Below are positions 50,901 through 60,538 of a DNA stretch of 64,000 nt, piece by piece. Origin of the DNA: Melanocharis versteri (Eukaryota; Chordata; Aves; Passeriformes; Melanocharitidae); contig VZTG01001873.1 in the NCBI GenBank assembly GCA_013397845.1, positions 62,001 through 126,000 of the forward strand. Direction: 5' to 3'. The position numbers were made by a program, and so were the translations under genes. Position 1 is the stretch's first letter, and each line of letters begins with the position of its first letter. The notes beneath the pieces were generated by a model. That model was not told the origin of the DNA and did no database searches. It saw only the letters and a list, made by a program, of their open reading frames with translations.

Positions 50901-52054
50901 CCCAGCAGAGCAGGGGCTCAACCACCTTCCCACATCCCAGGGCACAGCGTGCCCATTTGGCACCATCCATCTTGCTTCCTGGAGGGAGAAATGGTGAAGA
51001 AAATAGATGTGATGGGCTCTTTCAGTGTATCTTTGGAAGACGCGCAAATACCTCAGCATTAGGCAGTCAGATAGGAATGAGAATATCATAAAATCATAAT
51101 ATATAAACCACGTATCTTCTACTCGCAGGCCTCTGTCTAGCCAAGTGCTTTCAAACATTCATATTAAGTCTCCTTCTTGTTGCTGATGGTGGGGATATTT
51201 CATTTGGTTTCTTCTGATGACTGCAGCAGCATCCCTAAAACACTTGCTCCCTAGCTGCATCTCAAAATAGTCTGATTAATCAACCTTACTCATGAGTGAT
51301 GAACTTTGTTCTCACACATGACTTTTGAGTTCATATCTAATATTGTAAGATCAGTGCAGGTACAGAAACAAACTGGATTTTCCCTGAGAAAGCAGATACA
51401 CCCAAAGCAATGGCACGATGCCTTTTTCAAAATGAGCTCTCAACAACTCAAGAATTTGCCCACTTTTACAATGTCACTAACGTACTTGAACACTACAATG
51501 AAAGGAAATAAATGAGATTCAGGACCTATACATACATACAAACACACATACACGTATGTGACAGCCTCACCACCCAGACCTCTCAAACACTCCCTTCAGC
51601 TAATGGATTATGGGAAGTTATTGCAGCCCTTGTAAGTGCAGCCAATTCCTGATGTCTTCCCCCATCTAGTACACTGAGGGTCAGAAATAAACTTCTTTAG
51701 AGTAAATTCAGCTCTTAGTGACCCCTCTGCAAACTTACAGTCTTTCATAAGTTTCAGGAGCTTTTTCTAAACAAGGAAGACCAGCATCTAGCTTCCTTTC
51801 TCAGAAAGGTCAGTAGGAAGCAAAGAGCAGTGCTGATTTATCTTCATCACTTGGTGACAGGTTTTGTGAAGGCAGTTGCCATTTTACATCACTTTTTTTC
51901 AGAATCAGGGAATGTGGTAACCTACAATTCATCATTTCTATGCCATTTATTTGTTGGGTATCCTGACATCCTTCTTGGATACTTGTCACTGTTGACAAGA
52001 TGTTTGCAAACACCTTTTTAAATTATTTTGGAGGAAAGTATCTTTGCATTGTAC
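44946..52054. other. Intergenic DNA, largely AT-rich, no gene recognised
   Basis: From about 47.5 to 50.6 kb the DNA is distinctly AT-rich with many short A/T runs. An ATG-initiated open frame of 165 codons lies at 50,565-51,062 on the plus strand just to the right of it; it has no known domain and no clear promoter. No RNA gene or identifiable repeat family was seen. Confidence 0.5.
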
Positions 52055-52112
52055 TGACAGGTGAACTGGAGGAATGACTCTTAGGGACACTTCCAACCAT
52101 GCACTAATGCTC
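52055..52112 (+). mobile_element. Probable CR1 LINE 3'-end fragment
   Basis: GTGAACTGGAGGAATGACTC followed by TTAGGGACACTTCCAACCAT resembles the CR1 end (gaactagatgatctttagggtcccttccaaccc). The ATTCTATG tail is not clear. Old and diverged; chance similarity cannot be excluded. Confidence 0.45.
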
Positions 52113-55100
52113 TAATAGATATACGTAAATCCATCCATATACAAAATCATTTGAATCCAACGTAAAGGATTACTTATGCAGGACTCACTGGTACGTTGAT
52201 TCTTTGGCTAGATTTGTAATTTTTATGAAAAAACTAGACTACAAACAGACAGATGAGGAGTTTACAGAATATTCGATGAGGCAGAGAGAAAGGCCACGTG
52301 AGATCCAGCAGCTCCAACTACTTTCCAGTCAATGATGGAAAATAGTAGCCTTATCCACAATTCATATGTTTCATCACTGGCACCAGACAGAGAGTCAGAA
52401 TCTGACTCATTTTAGAACACTGGGGTTGGGGGGAGGGAACAAAAAAGAAAAGAATATTCTAAATGCATGCATCCTTCACTAAAGTCTTTCAGTTGGGTCA
52501 ACCTACAAGGGTGTCCGGAGGACAAAGGGTATCCGTTGATCCAAAAGCACAATCAGACTACAAAGGAGATAAACAAAAGATCTCATTCCCTTGTGCAAAG
52601 CTTGAAGTTTGGCTTGCAAATCACAGGCAGTGGCCAAGGAAAGAAATACAGATAGGTACAATATATTCCTAAAAATGTCAATAAATGTTTTATTCCAGAA
52701 AGGTTGTAATAATCAAAGGATCTTTTGCTAAGAGGCGGGAAAGAAATTCAAAACCCTACAGAAGCACACAAAGGCTGCATAAAAATACACCCATATGCAT
52801 GTGACCATGTAGCCTGAGAATCAGCACAGAAAGGTATGTAACAAAATCACAACAGTCAGGATTTTAAGCAAGCAGCTTTTGGAAATGTAGCTCTGAACAG
52901 TAGGAGAGCACACGACAGAGCTGCCAACTCTTCCTTTTCTTCCCTCTGCAGGCCGTAAATTTGCAGAATCATCTCCTGGTCTCTGGGGAAATGCCCTTTG
53001 CTAGGCTGCCTTTCCTCATTTTCCTGTTCCCAGGAAAAAAAAAAACCAAAACCAACACAAAGACCAACCAACAGTAACTCAGAGTATCTCCATTTTCTAG
53101 CAGCAGCCTGGTTAGCACCGAGAGTCACCGCCACTGAGCCTTCTGGTCCTGACAGTGTTCACTGACTTTTAAGAGCTATTCCTATGGGTTTCCTGGGTTG
53201 TAGCTCCTGGTCTATGTGAGGGTGACCCCCAAAAATCCTGCCGTCCTCTTCTAATACAGAGATAACCCTACCTTGTACTCCTCTACTTTTAATTAATTAC
53301 ATTTAAGCACAAGAAAGAATAACTAAGCACTTGTGGAGAAAGGATGGGAGGGAAGAAGAACTAAAAGCTGTTTTAGAGGGGAAATAAAAGATATCTGGAG
53401 TAATTTTCTCCCCTCCCCATCCCTCCACTTCTTCTTCTCATGTGAGAAAGTAAAGTAAGAATGAGTGTAAATAAACATGTATGTATGTACTTTCATATGC
53501 AAATGTGTCTAACTCTACAAGTGAGTTTTTGCTGCTGGCTGCAGCCTGACAGTCTGAGATAGTGAAAGTGCAAGTCATCGAACAAAAAGCTGTGAGGAGA
53601 GCAACAGAGAAAATGCATCTGAAGAACAGGAAAGCTGCTTAAAGCCTAGGTTTTTAAGAGACCAAGTTCCCTGGTCAAAACTGCAATAAGCAAGACAAAA
53701 TAAAACATTCCACAATGGGGGAAAAGTGCAGGAAATATAACAATAGAAGACAGCAGGCAAGTATCTGTTCAAGAGACAGCATATGCGAAGGTGAGTAATG
53801 TCTAATTCCTTGGATCTGTTTCAAATGGCAGCGTTCACGAAATCCAGAGGAGTGGAAATGGTGTTTGGCAAAAATAGCCCACTTAAAGGGGAAGGAGTGC
53901 AGCGTCTATTGACGCATGGGGCTGCTAGCAAACAAAAACTATGGTTAGTGGCAATTAGGGTTGTTGCAGGAGATGTTCCATTCACACCAAAACCAAAAAT
54001 AATGGAAAGGACAGAACGGAAAGGCTGATGTTTTCCTTCCACAAAACTATTAACACTGCCTACAGTATTGCAGCCTACTTCACAAGGGGTTCCCCTCTAT
54101 TTCCTGGAATATCAAAAAGCAATACACACTTGTGCTTCATCTAATACATGCTCCAGCCTGGGTTCTTCATGCACTTTTAAGGATTGTAATTTTTCCTGTA
54201 TCAGTTAATTTTTTATCATGTTACCACAAAATATTCAAGTACCTCTGAAAACGTATGCTCTATATTTGGGTGGTTGCCATTTCAATGAGACTTTTCTTCA
54301 AAATAAAGGTTTTTAGCTTATGTTAAAAATGAACTCTGTAACATAACTTGAAACAAGTTGCAGCAAATGCTGTGCCATCATACCATCTGTGTTCAAGTAC
54401 AGCTCCAAAGCTCTCCTCCTATTGCTTCCTAAAGTGGAAAATAATGGTAAAAAATAAAAACAGATAAGATGAAGAAGTATTGTGTATTGGAATACATTAT
54501 GAACCTGAGCCTTACAATGTTTGTTTCGAAAAACCCCCTCTGTACCTGTATACTCCAACAAAGCATCATTTGGAAACCAAAGAGGAAGGTTATATTCTTC
54601 ACATTTAAATTAAGCAACAGTGACGTTCTCACCTGACACAGCTAGTAAATTCTGGTGAGCTTCACTCTACACAATATTGCTTTTTTTAGCTCTTTTCACA
54701 AGCTTTCCAACAATAGTCCATAGGAACATGAGTGAAATACATTAAACCTTGAAGTTAATGGAAGGAACTAGAACTGATGAGAAATAAATTTTTAAATATC
54801 CCACTGTTAAATTAATATAACAGAGGTTGATGGGCAAATCTTACATGGAGTAAAATATACATTATGACAAACCCCAACATACATCTTAGGCCACAAGGAA
54901 GGGTAGTAAGAAATCCAGAAACAAACTCTGCAGGTAAAGTGCCACGATGGAAGAACTAACTGCTCTTTATATGACACCATGAAAAAAAGCCCGGTTCTTT
55001 AAAAGTCAACTCTGTCATGAGGATGTTAAAGTAGCACCTTTCTGACAGTCAGTCAAAATACAGGATCACGGTTTTGAGGATGAAAGTGACCCCGTTCTGA

Positions 55101-55130
55101 TCACTTTATCTCACTGTCAGGTCTACAGTC
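52113..55130. other. Intergenic DNA upstream of the YWHAZ CpG island
   Basis: AT-rich, unique-looking sequence with an A-run at about 53,034-53,045 and small A/T runs. CpG dinucleotides become common after about 55.15 kb. No gene recognised. Confidence 0.55.
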
Positions 55131-55409
55131 ACTATGTCAGTGCAGGGTGGAAGGACAACAAGGACCACGCCGGGAAGCGGTGCTGGAACTGCCTGGAAAA
55201 GCCAGAGAGGCGTGCAGCCAAGAGCAGGAGGCAGCGCATCTGCGGGAGAACCTGTCGATGCTGTTTCCTCCGGTACCGAACCAACCTGCTCCCGGCCACT
55301 CCAGAACACAAATGCATCCGCAACTTCCTCTTGCTTGCCCAGAAGCTCTTCCTGCGCTACTCCCTCACACTGCCCCACCAACATATTTGTGTGACTCTGG
55401 ACACAAACA

Positions 55410-55700
55410 CAGGCCCGTCCTGCTCCGGGGCGCTTCCTGCGTGAGTCGTTCCGGACAATCAGCGGAGCGAGTCCCGGCGATGCGGCGGAGCCGCTCGGGA
55501 ACTGCCGCCGCTCGATTCCCAGCTGCGGCTCCCAGCCGGGATACCGGCACGTGACCTTATCCCGAGGCTTTCCGTGAGGCTTGCGCCCAACGGGAACAGG
55601 GCGGGGAGCTCGCCGGGGTCTCCCGCAGGCACGGCAGCCTGCAGCGAGCCCCCGCCAGGGAATCCCCTCCCACTCGGGAGATGCTCCTGGCCCCTGGCAC
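55410..55700. promoter_or_regulatory. Upstream CpG-rich block of the YWHAZ promoter region
   Basis: CpG dinucleotides are dense here (for example GATGCGGCGGAGCCGCTCGG), in sharp contrast to the flanking AT-rich DNA. The block is separated from the main island by about 350 bp of lower CpG content. It holds a palindromic E-box and a donor-like TGC|GTGAGT at 55,441. It may be the upstream part of one island, an alternative first exon, or a divergent promoter; the sequence alone does not decide. Confidence 0.65.
55548..55553. promoter_or_regulatory. E-box CACGTG
   Basis: The palindrome CACGTG occurs in the context GGCACGTGACC, which fits the extended site preferred by USF and MiT/TFE bHLH-zip factors. 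It lies in the CpG-rich block about 3.1 kb upstream of the YWHAZ start codon. Binding is inferred from the motif only. Confidence 0.4.
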
Positions 55701-56228
55701 GGGCAGATACAGCTCGAGTCGAGGAGAGAACCTTTAGCCTACCTAGCCCTTTTCAACAAAATGTATCGAGGTGCTTTCTCCATCTTATTATTCTCCATTT
55801 TATTTCTAATCCTGTGAGGCGGTGCTGATCCCAGAGCCCAGGAGAAAGCAGGAGAGGTCAGGACACTGCATGCTTGAGACAGGGATTCAAGCTGGGGCGT
55901 GCTGTTCAGAAAGGGGACAAGTGAATGCCGACTTCCAAGACCTTTGGGAAACACTTTTTTTTTTTCCTTCAGAAAATGAATAAGCGTTTCCAACAACAGC
56001 AGTGCTTATTAATACTCTTCCTACTCCTGTCAGCACGTTCTCATCAACGTTTGGGTGGTGCTGTCCGAAATGCCCGCTTGCCTTCCCAAGGGAGAGGCTT
56101 CCAGAGGGACCGTCCTGCGCCTGCAGAGCCGCTGCGCGCCCATCCGCCAGCCCCGGGAGGGTCTCCCAGGGCCCTGCCGCCATCCCGGGCTCCCATGCTC
56201 TTCTGGACCCCTCGTTTTTAACCCGCAG

Positions 56229-56234
56229 CACGTG
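56229..56234. promoter_or_regulatory. E-box CACGTG
   Basis: A second CACGTG in the context CAGCACGTGTCGCG, inside the main CpG island to the left of the gap. It is a potential bHLH-zip (MYC/USF type) site; motif evidence only. Confidence 0.35.
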
Positions 56235-56455
56235 TCGCGCTCCTGGCGCAGGATGAGGCTCCGGGGCGCGGCTCGGTGCGGAGCGGTCCCGCACCCTGGG
56301 GGCTCGGCCACCCGGCCACGCGCGGGGCTCGGCGGGGGTTACTGGGGACACTGGGCGGCACAAAGCCCGCAGAGCCCGCCCGGGGCGCGCGGGGGGCGGC
56401 GGTGACATCCGCGCACACCCCGCGGCCGCACGAGGAGGCGGTGCTGCCGCCCCCG

Positions 56456-57273
56456 NNNNNNNNNNNNNNNNNNNNNNNNNNNNNNNNNNNNNNNNNNNNN
56501 NNNNNNNNNNNNNNNNNNNNNNNNNNNNNNNNNNNNNNNNNNNNNNNNNNNNNNNNNNNNNNNNNNNNNNNNNNNNNNNNNNNNNNNNNNNNNNNNNNNN
56601 NNNNNNNNNNNNNNNNNNNNNNNNNNNNNNNNNNNNNNNNNNNNNNNNNNNNNNNNNNNNNNNNNNNNNNNNNNNNNNNNNNNNNNNNNNNNNNNNNNNN
56701 NNNNNNNNNNNNNNNNNNNNNNNNNNNNNNNNNNNNNNNNNNNNNNNNNNNNNNNNNNNNNNNNNNNNNNNNNNNNNNNNNNNNNNNNNNNNNNNNNNNN
56801 NNNNNNNNNNNNNNNNNNNNNNNNNNNNNNNNNNNNNNNNNNNNNNNNNNNNNNNNNNNNNNNNNNNNNNNNNNNNNNNNNNNNNNNNNNNNNNNNNNNN
56901 NNNNNNNNNNNNNNNNNNNNNNNNNNNNNNNNNNNNNNNNNNNNNNNNNNNNNNNNNNNNNNNNNNNNNNNNNNNNNNNNNNNNNNNNNNNNNNNNNNNN
57001 NNNNNNNNNNNNNNNNNNNNNNNNNNNNNNNNNNNNNNNNNNNNNNNNNNNNNNNNNNNNNNNNNNNNNNNNNNNNNNNNNNNNNNNNNNNNNNNNNNNN
57101 NNNNNNNNNNNNNNNNNNNNNNNNNNNNNNNNNNNNNNNNNNNNNNNNNNNNNNNNNNNNNNNNNNNNNNNNNNNNNNNNNNNNNNNNNNNNNNNNNNNN
57201 NNNNNNNNNNNNNNNNNNNNNNNNNNNNNNNNNNNNNNNNNNNNNNNNNNNNNNNNNNNNNNNNNNNNNNNNN
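56456..57273. other. Assembly gap, 818 N
   Basis: An unbroken run of N sits in the most CpG-rich part of the window. The flanks are extremely GC-rich, a usual reason for failed sequencing. All open frames crossing it are artefacts of reading N as sense codons. The gap length may be an estimate rather than a measured size. Confidence 0.99.
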
Positions 57274-57500
57274 GGGGCGGCGGGCGGCCCGCCCGAGGAT
57301 GCTGCCGCCGCGGATGCTGCCGCGGCAAGCTGCGGTGCCCCGGGGGCTGGCGGCGGGGCCGGCGTTCCGACCACGTTAGCCCCGGTCACGCCGAGTGGTA
57401 AATAACCACCGCCGAACGCTCGCTTTAAAATGGCTCCTTAACCCGCCGCGCGCCGTGCGGGCGAGTTCTTGAACGCGCGTTTGCGAACAAGCGCCGGGTT

Positions 57501-58678
57501 TGTGCCCCCCTGTTGCGGACAGGAGCTGTTAAAACTTGCAGTCACCTGGAATGTTAAAATGTGCTTAATTTATTCCCGAAGACGGAACATAGCCCTGCCA
57601 TTGTTTCTCCGAACATCACATGAGATGACAAAAGTCTTAGTGGTTAAAAATGAAGGTGCTTGGTTGGGGTTTGTGAAACATACAGAAATACATAAAGCAT
57701 TCATGACCAAAATGGGTTCGTGCTTTAATAATCTTGTCAAAGTTTAAAGGGTAGTGTATCCTCAAAGCACCTTGCCAGTTCCTCCAGATGATCCAGTTGG
57801 GTTACACGGAAGGATGGGGGATGAGGGACAATTATTTTTTCCTCCTGTACCAAAAGAAATTTCTTAATACCTCTTCTCAGCAGAGCTTGATTTTTTTATT
57901 TTTTTAAGTGCTGATAAGACCGATTATGAAACGTCTCAGCCAGGTTGTGCTATCTGAAATACTGATATTGAAGTAATATTTTTAAGTAGCAAAATTTTCT
58001 TTTGTCTCTGAAAGCACAGCCTCTCGGGCAGAGCAGCATTACCTGACACAGAACATCCCATAATAGGGATTCCCATTTTGGGAGAGGGAGTTAGCATTGT
58101 GGGAAGGTGTACAACTTGCAATTTAGATATTTGTTGCATTCTGACTTTTTAACATCCAGTGTGGGATTTGCTTTGCAGATCTCTATGTGAAGTACTTCTG
58201 CATGTAACTGTGTGATTCTGTTAAGTCTCAGAATACTGCTTGGTATTGTTTGTCCAGCCTTTATTTGGTTGTTTCCTGTGGAAAACTTACTATTGGATAT
58301 TTTCTTTGTCAATTTTGTTACACTGATAATGCAGTCTTATGAAAGAGTGGTGGCAAAGAATTAGGATCATTTTTGTGCATAAGGTAGAAATGATTTGGTT
58401 TCAGTTCCCCTTTGGATGCTTTTGTTTGTGTTTATTAAAATAACATACTTTTAAAAGTTAACCGTTTTCCAGGCGGAAGCAGTGGCTTTAACTCTTTACT
58501 CCATGTGTCCACGTGTTGGAGCATCAAGTGCTGCTAGTGTGCCTTGTGTTCTGGATTTCAGCTGTACGTCTTACAGTTCCAAATTACTTAGAGAATACAG
58601 GTTGCTCTGCCTATGAAGTTAAAACACCTTTGTCCTTGACCAATGTCTGAATAATGCCTCACTATTTTTCCTCTTTAG
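57501..58678 (+). other. YWHAZ intron 1 (downstream part)
   Basis: Composition changes from CpG-rich to AT-rich. The intron ends in the pyrimidine tract CTATTTTTCCTCTTTAG, with the acceptor AG at 58,677-58,678. The upstream limit is unknown because exon 1 is not defined. No other exon, repeat or RNA gene recognised. Confidence 0.8.
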
Positions 58679-58688
58679 AAATATCAGC

Positions 58689-58982
58689 ATGGATAAAAAT
58701 GAGCTGGTGCAGAAGGCCAAACTGGCTGAGCAGGCTGAAAGATATGATGACATGGCAAGTTGCATGAAATCTGTGACTGAGCAAGGAGCCGAGTTGTCCA
58801 ACGAAGAGAGGAATCTTCTCTCTGTTGCCTATAAAAATGTTGTAGGAGCCCGTAGATCATCTTGGAGAGTCGTCTCAAGTATTGAACAAAAGACGGAAGG
58901 CGCTGAGAAAAAACAGCAGATGGCTCGAGAATACAGAGAGAAAATTGAGACTGAGCTAAGAGACATCTGCAATGATGTGCTG
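58689..58982 (+). CDS. YWHAZ: 14-3-3 protein zeta, first coding exon (residues 1-98)
   Basis: 14-3-3 zeta is a cytosolic dimeric adaptor that binds phosphoserine/threonine motifs in many signalling partners such as RAF and BAD. The exon starts after the AG at 58,678 with a 10 nt 5' UTR, then an ATG in strong context (A at -3, G at +4). It ends at CTG|GTGAGA (58,982/58,983), giving exactly 98 codons in phase 0. The start MDKNELVQKAKLAEQAERYD and the segment GARRSSWRVVSSIEQKTEGA identify zeta: beta has a longer N-terminus and KTERNEKK, theta has GGRRSAWRV. It covers the N-terminal dimer-forming helices and part of the ligand groove. Lys49 and Arg56 (phosphate binding), Ser58 (site whose phosphorylation weakens dimers) and Arg60 are all present. 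Residue 24 is Ser where mammalian zeta has Ala. Later exons, with Arg127 and Tyr128, lie beyond the window. Splice borders on both sides exclude a processed pseudogene. Confidence 0.97.
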
Positions 58983-59184
58983 GTGAGAAATAATGAAACT
59001 CTTGATCCATTTTTACTTAGAGTTGCAGAGTAAATGGTGCTGGGCCCTCTGGAGCTGTTTCTAGTCTGTCAGTAAAGCTGTGGTCTCCTATGCTGATTCT
59101 GATGATAAGGTTTAAAAAATATCTGAATTTTTTTTTTCCTCTAATGTGCTGATTGTTTATGTACAAATTATAGTTACGAATGCT

Positions 59185-59190
59185 AATAAA
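59185..59190 (+). promoter_or_regulatory. Possible intronic polyadenylation signal AATAAA
   Basis: An AATAAA lies 203 nt after the exon 2 donor. Reading through the donor adds 16 residues and a stop at 59,031-59,033, so use of this signal would give a 114-residue truncated 14-3-3 zeta. The motif is common in AT-rich introns, so functional use is only a possibility. Confidence 0.25.
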
Positions 59191-60502
59191 TTTGGAGACA
59201 TGTAGAAACATTATTGTACGTTAAGTAATAGTTACGAAAGATCAACATATTTCCCTGAGACTGAACTGTATACAGGTTTAGTTTGGGGGTTTCTCCTCCC
59301 CCAGTGCCTTTCCCCGCTAATGCAGGATTCTCTAATTTCTGCGACTTCAGTATGCTGCTGTAGTTGTAAGAGGTAGTTCTTACTCTACGGAAATTGTGCC
59401 CCTCCCTGGGTAAGATGATGTAATGTTAGTTATGACTCAGCCGTGCAGAAAATTGCCTGCAGGAAGAGGCAGTAGAAATGCTGTGATACCCACTTAAACT
59501 TAAAATTTTTAGTGGCAAACTAAAAGGATGTTCAAGTTAGGCATTTTCTGAGACCTGTAGTTACATTAAAATGTGCGTGTACACAGCAATGCTGTATTTT
59601 CACTGGGAGGCTGGTTTATGAAATCCAAACCTCTTCCAAATGCTTATTCCAGATTGTCAGGTTTTTTCAACTGCACACGCCTGTGGTGCTTCAGTGAGCA
59701 CACGAGGAGCAGCTGTTCAGTCCTGCGACCGCTTGTGAGGCAGAGGTTACTGTCAGCAATAGAGTTGTCCACTGCACTGTGGACCCTGCTGGTTGTCATC
59801 CCATATGTGACAAGGGATCACCTGCAGGTGACAGAATGACATGCGACGTGAGGGAAGTGTTAAATAGCTACATTTGTGCCCGGAGATCTGATACCAGATG
59901 AAGAATAAGATGAATGGGTAGCATAAATTTTGCTTGATGTGTGAGATTACTAAATGATGTGGGTGGTGATAGCTTCTAGAAGACTGGTTCTCCAAGGGTT
60001 TGTAAGAGTCTGCATGGATAACTGAGTCTTGGTTTCCAGTTCAGGCTGGCCACCATGGTTATTGTAACAGACCCAATTTTGTATGTTTTGTTATCTTGTG
60101 TAAGCATAGCTCTTTAACTTCCACTATGAAAATGGAAATGTAGAACTTACTCATAGAAGGAGCTGATTTACTACTACTTGTGTTGTGAAGTAGTGGCTCA
60201 TCTATTCAAGCCAAGGAAATGAGGATCTGAATCTGGCATTCTGATTGATTGTTATTTCTTTCTTTAATTATTTTATTAATGGGAAAGTCAGGGTGGAGGT
60301 GGATGCTTTCAGTTCAGAGTGATCTGAAATTCTTTTGTAAGCTATGTTTTGGTTTAAGAAATTATTTTAATTAAATCTGGGCTTAGAAACCTTAGAAGAA
60401 TTTAGTGTTTGCAGTTAATTTTTTGTGTGATAACGGAAACCAGGTTAGAGTGAAACAAGCATTTATTGTGCATGCTAAATTCAAAAACTAAAACAAAACC
60501 CA

Positions 60503-60538
60503 GCTTCTGAGTTTGCTGCAGCTTTTGAGTTTGCTGCA
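60503..60538. repeat. 18 bp tandem duplication
   Basis: GCTTCTGAGTTTGCTGCA at 60503-60520 is repeated with one substitution (GCTTTTGAGTTTGCTGCA) at 60521-60538, within intron 2. It looks like a simple local duplication without evident function. Confidence 0.9.

Larger units (their letters stand above)
56050..57500 (+). promoter_or_regulatory. YWHAZ CpG-island promoter (with assembly gap)
   Basis: Both sides of the N run are very GC- and CpG-rich, with GC-box-like GGGGCGGCGGGCGG at 57,274-57,287 just right of it. The island ends near 57.5 kb, about 1.2 kb before the first coding exon. 14-3-3 genes are broadly expressed from CpG-island promoters, and YWHAZ has non-coding first exons in other vertebrates, so the transcription start is expected here. 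A TTTAAAA at 57,423-57,429 is the only TATA-like string. A possible exon-1 donor is GTG|GTAAAT at 57,398. The true start may be in the gap. Confidence 0.85.

Noticed and set aside
55887..57389. A 500-codon minus-strand frame and two other long frames on either strand across the N run
   Set aside because: They exist only because N is read as sense; the real bases are unknown and the flanking parts have no known domain.
58679..58982. YWHAZ exon as a processed pseudogene, or as the YWHAB or YWHAQ paralogue
   Set aside because: Correct acceptor and donor with intron on both sides exclude a processed copy. The N-terminus, GARRSSW and KTEGAEKK fit zeta, not beta or theta.
58684..59010. Minus-strand open frame opposite the YWHAZ exon
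   Set aside because: It is the complementary shadow of a well-supported 14-3-3 coding exon.
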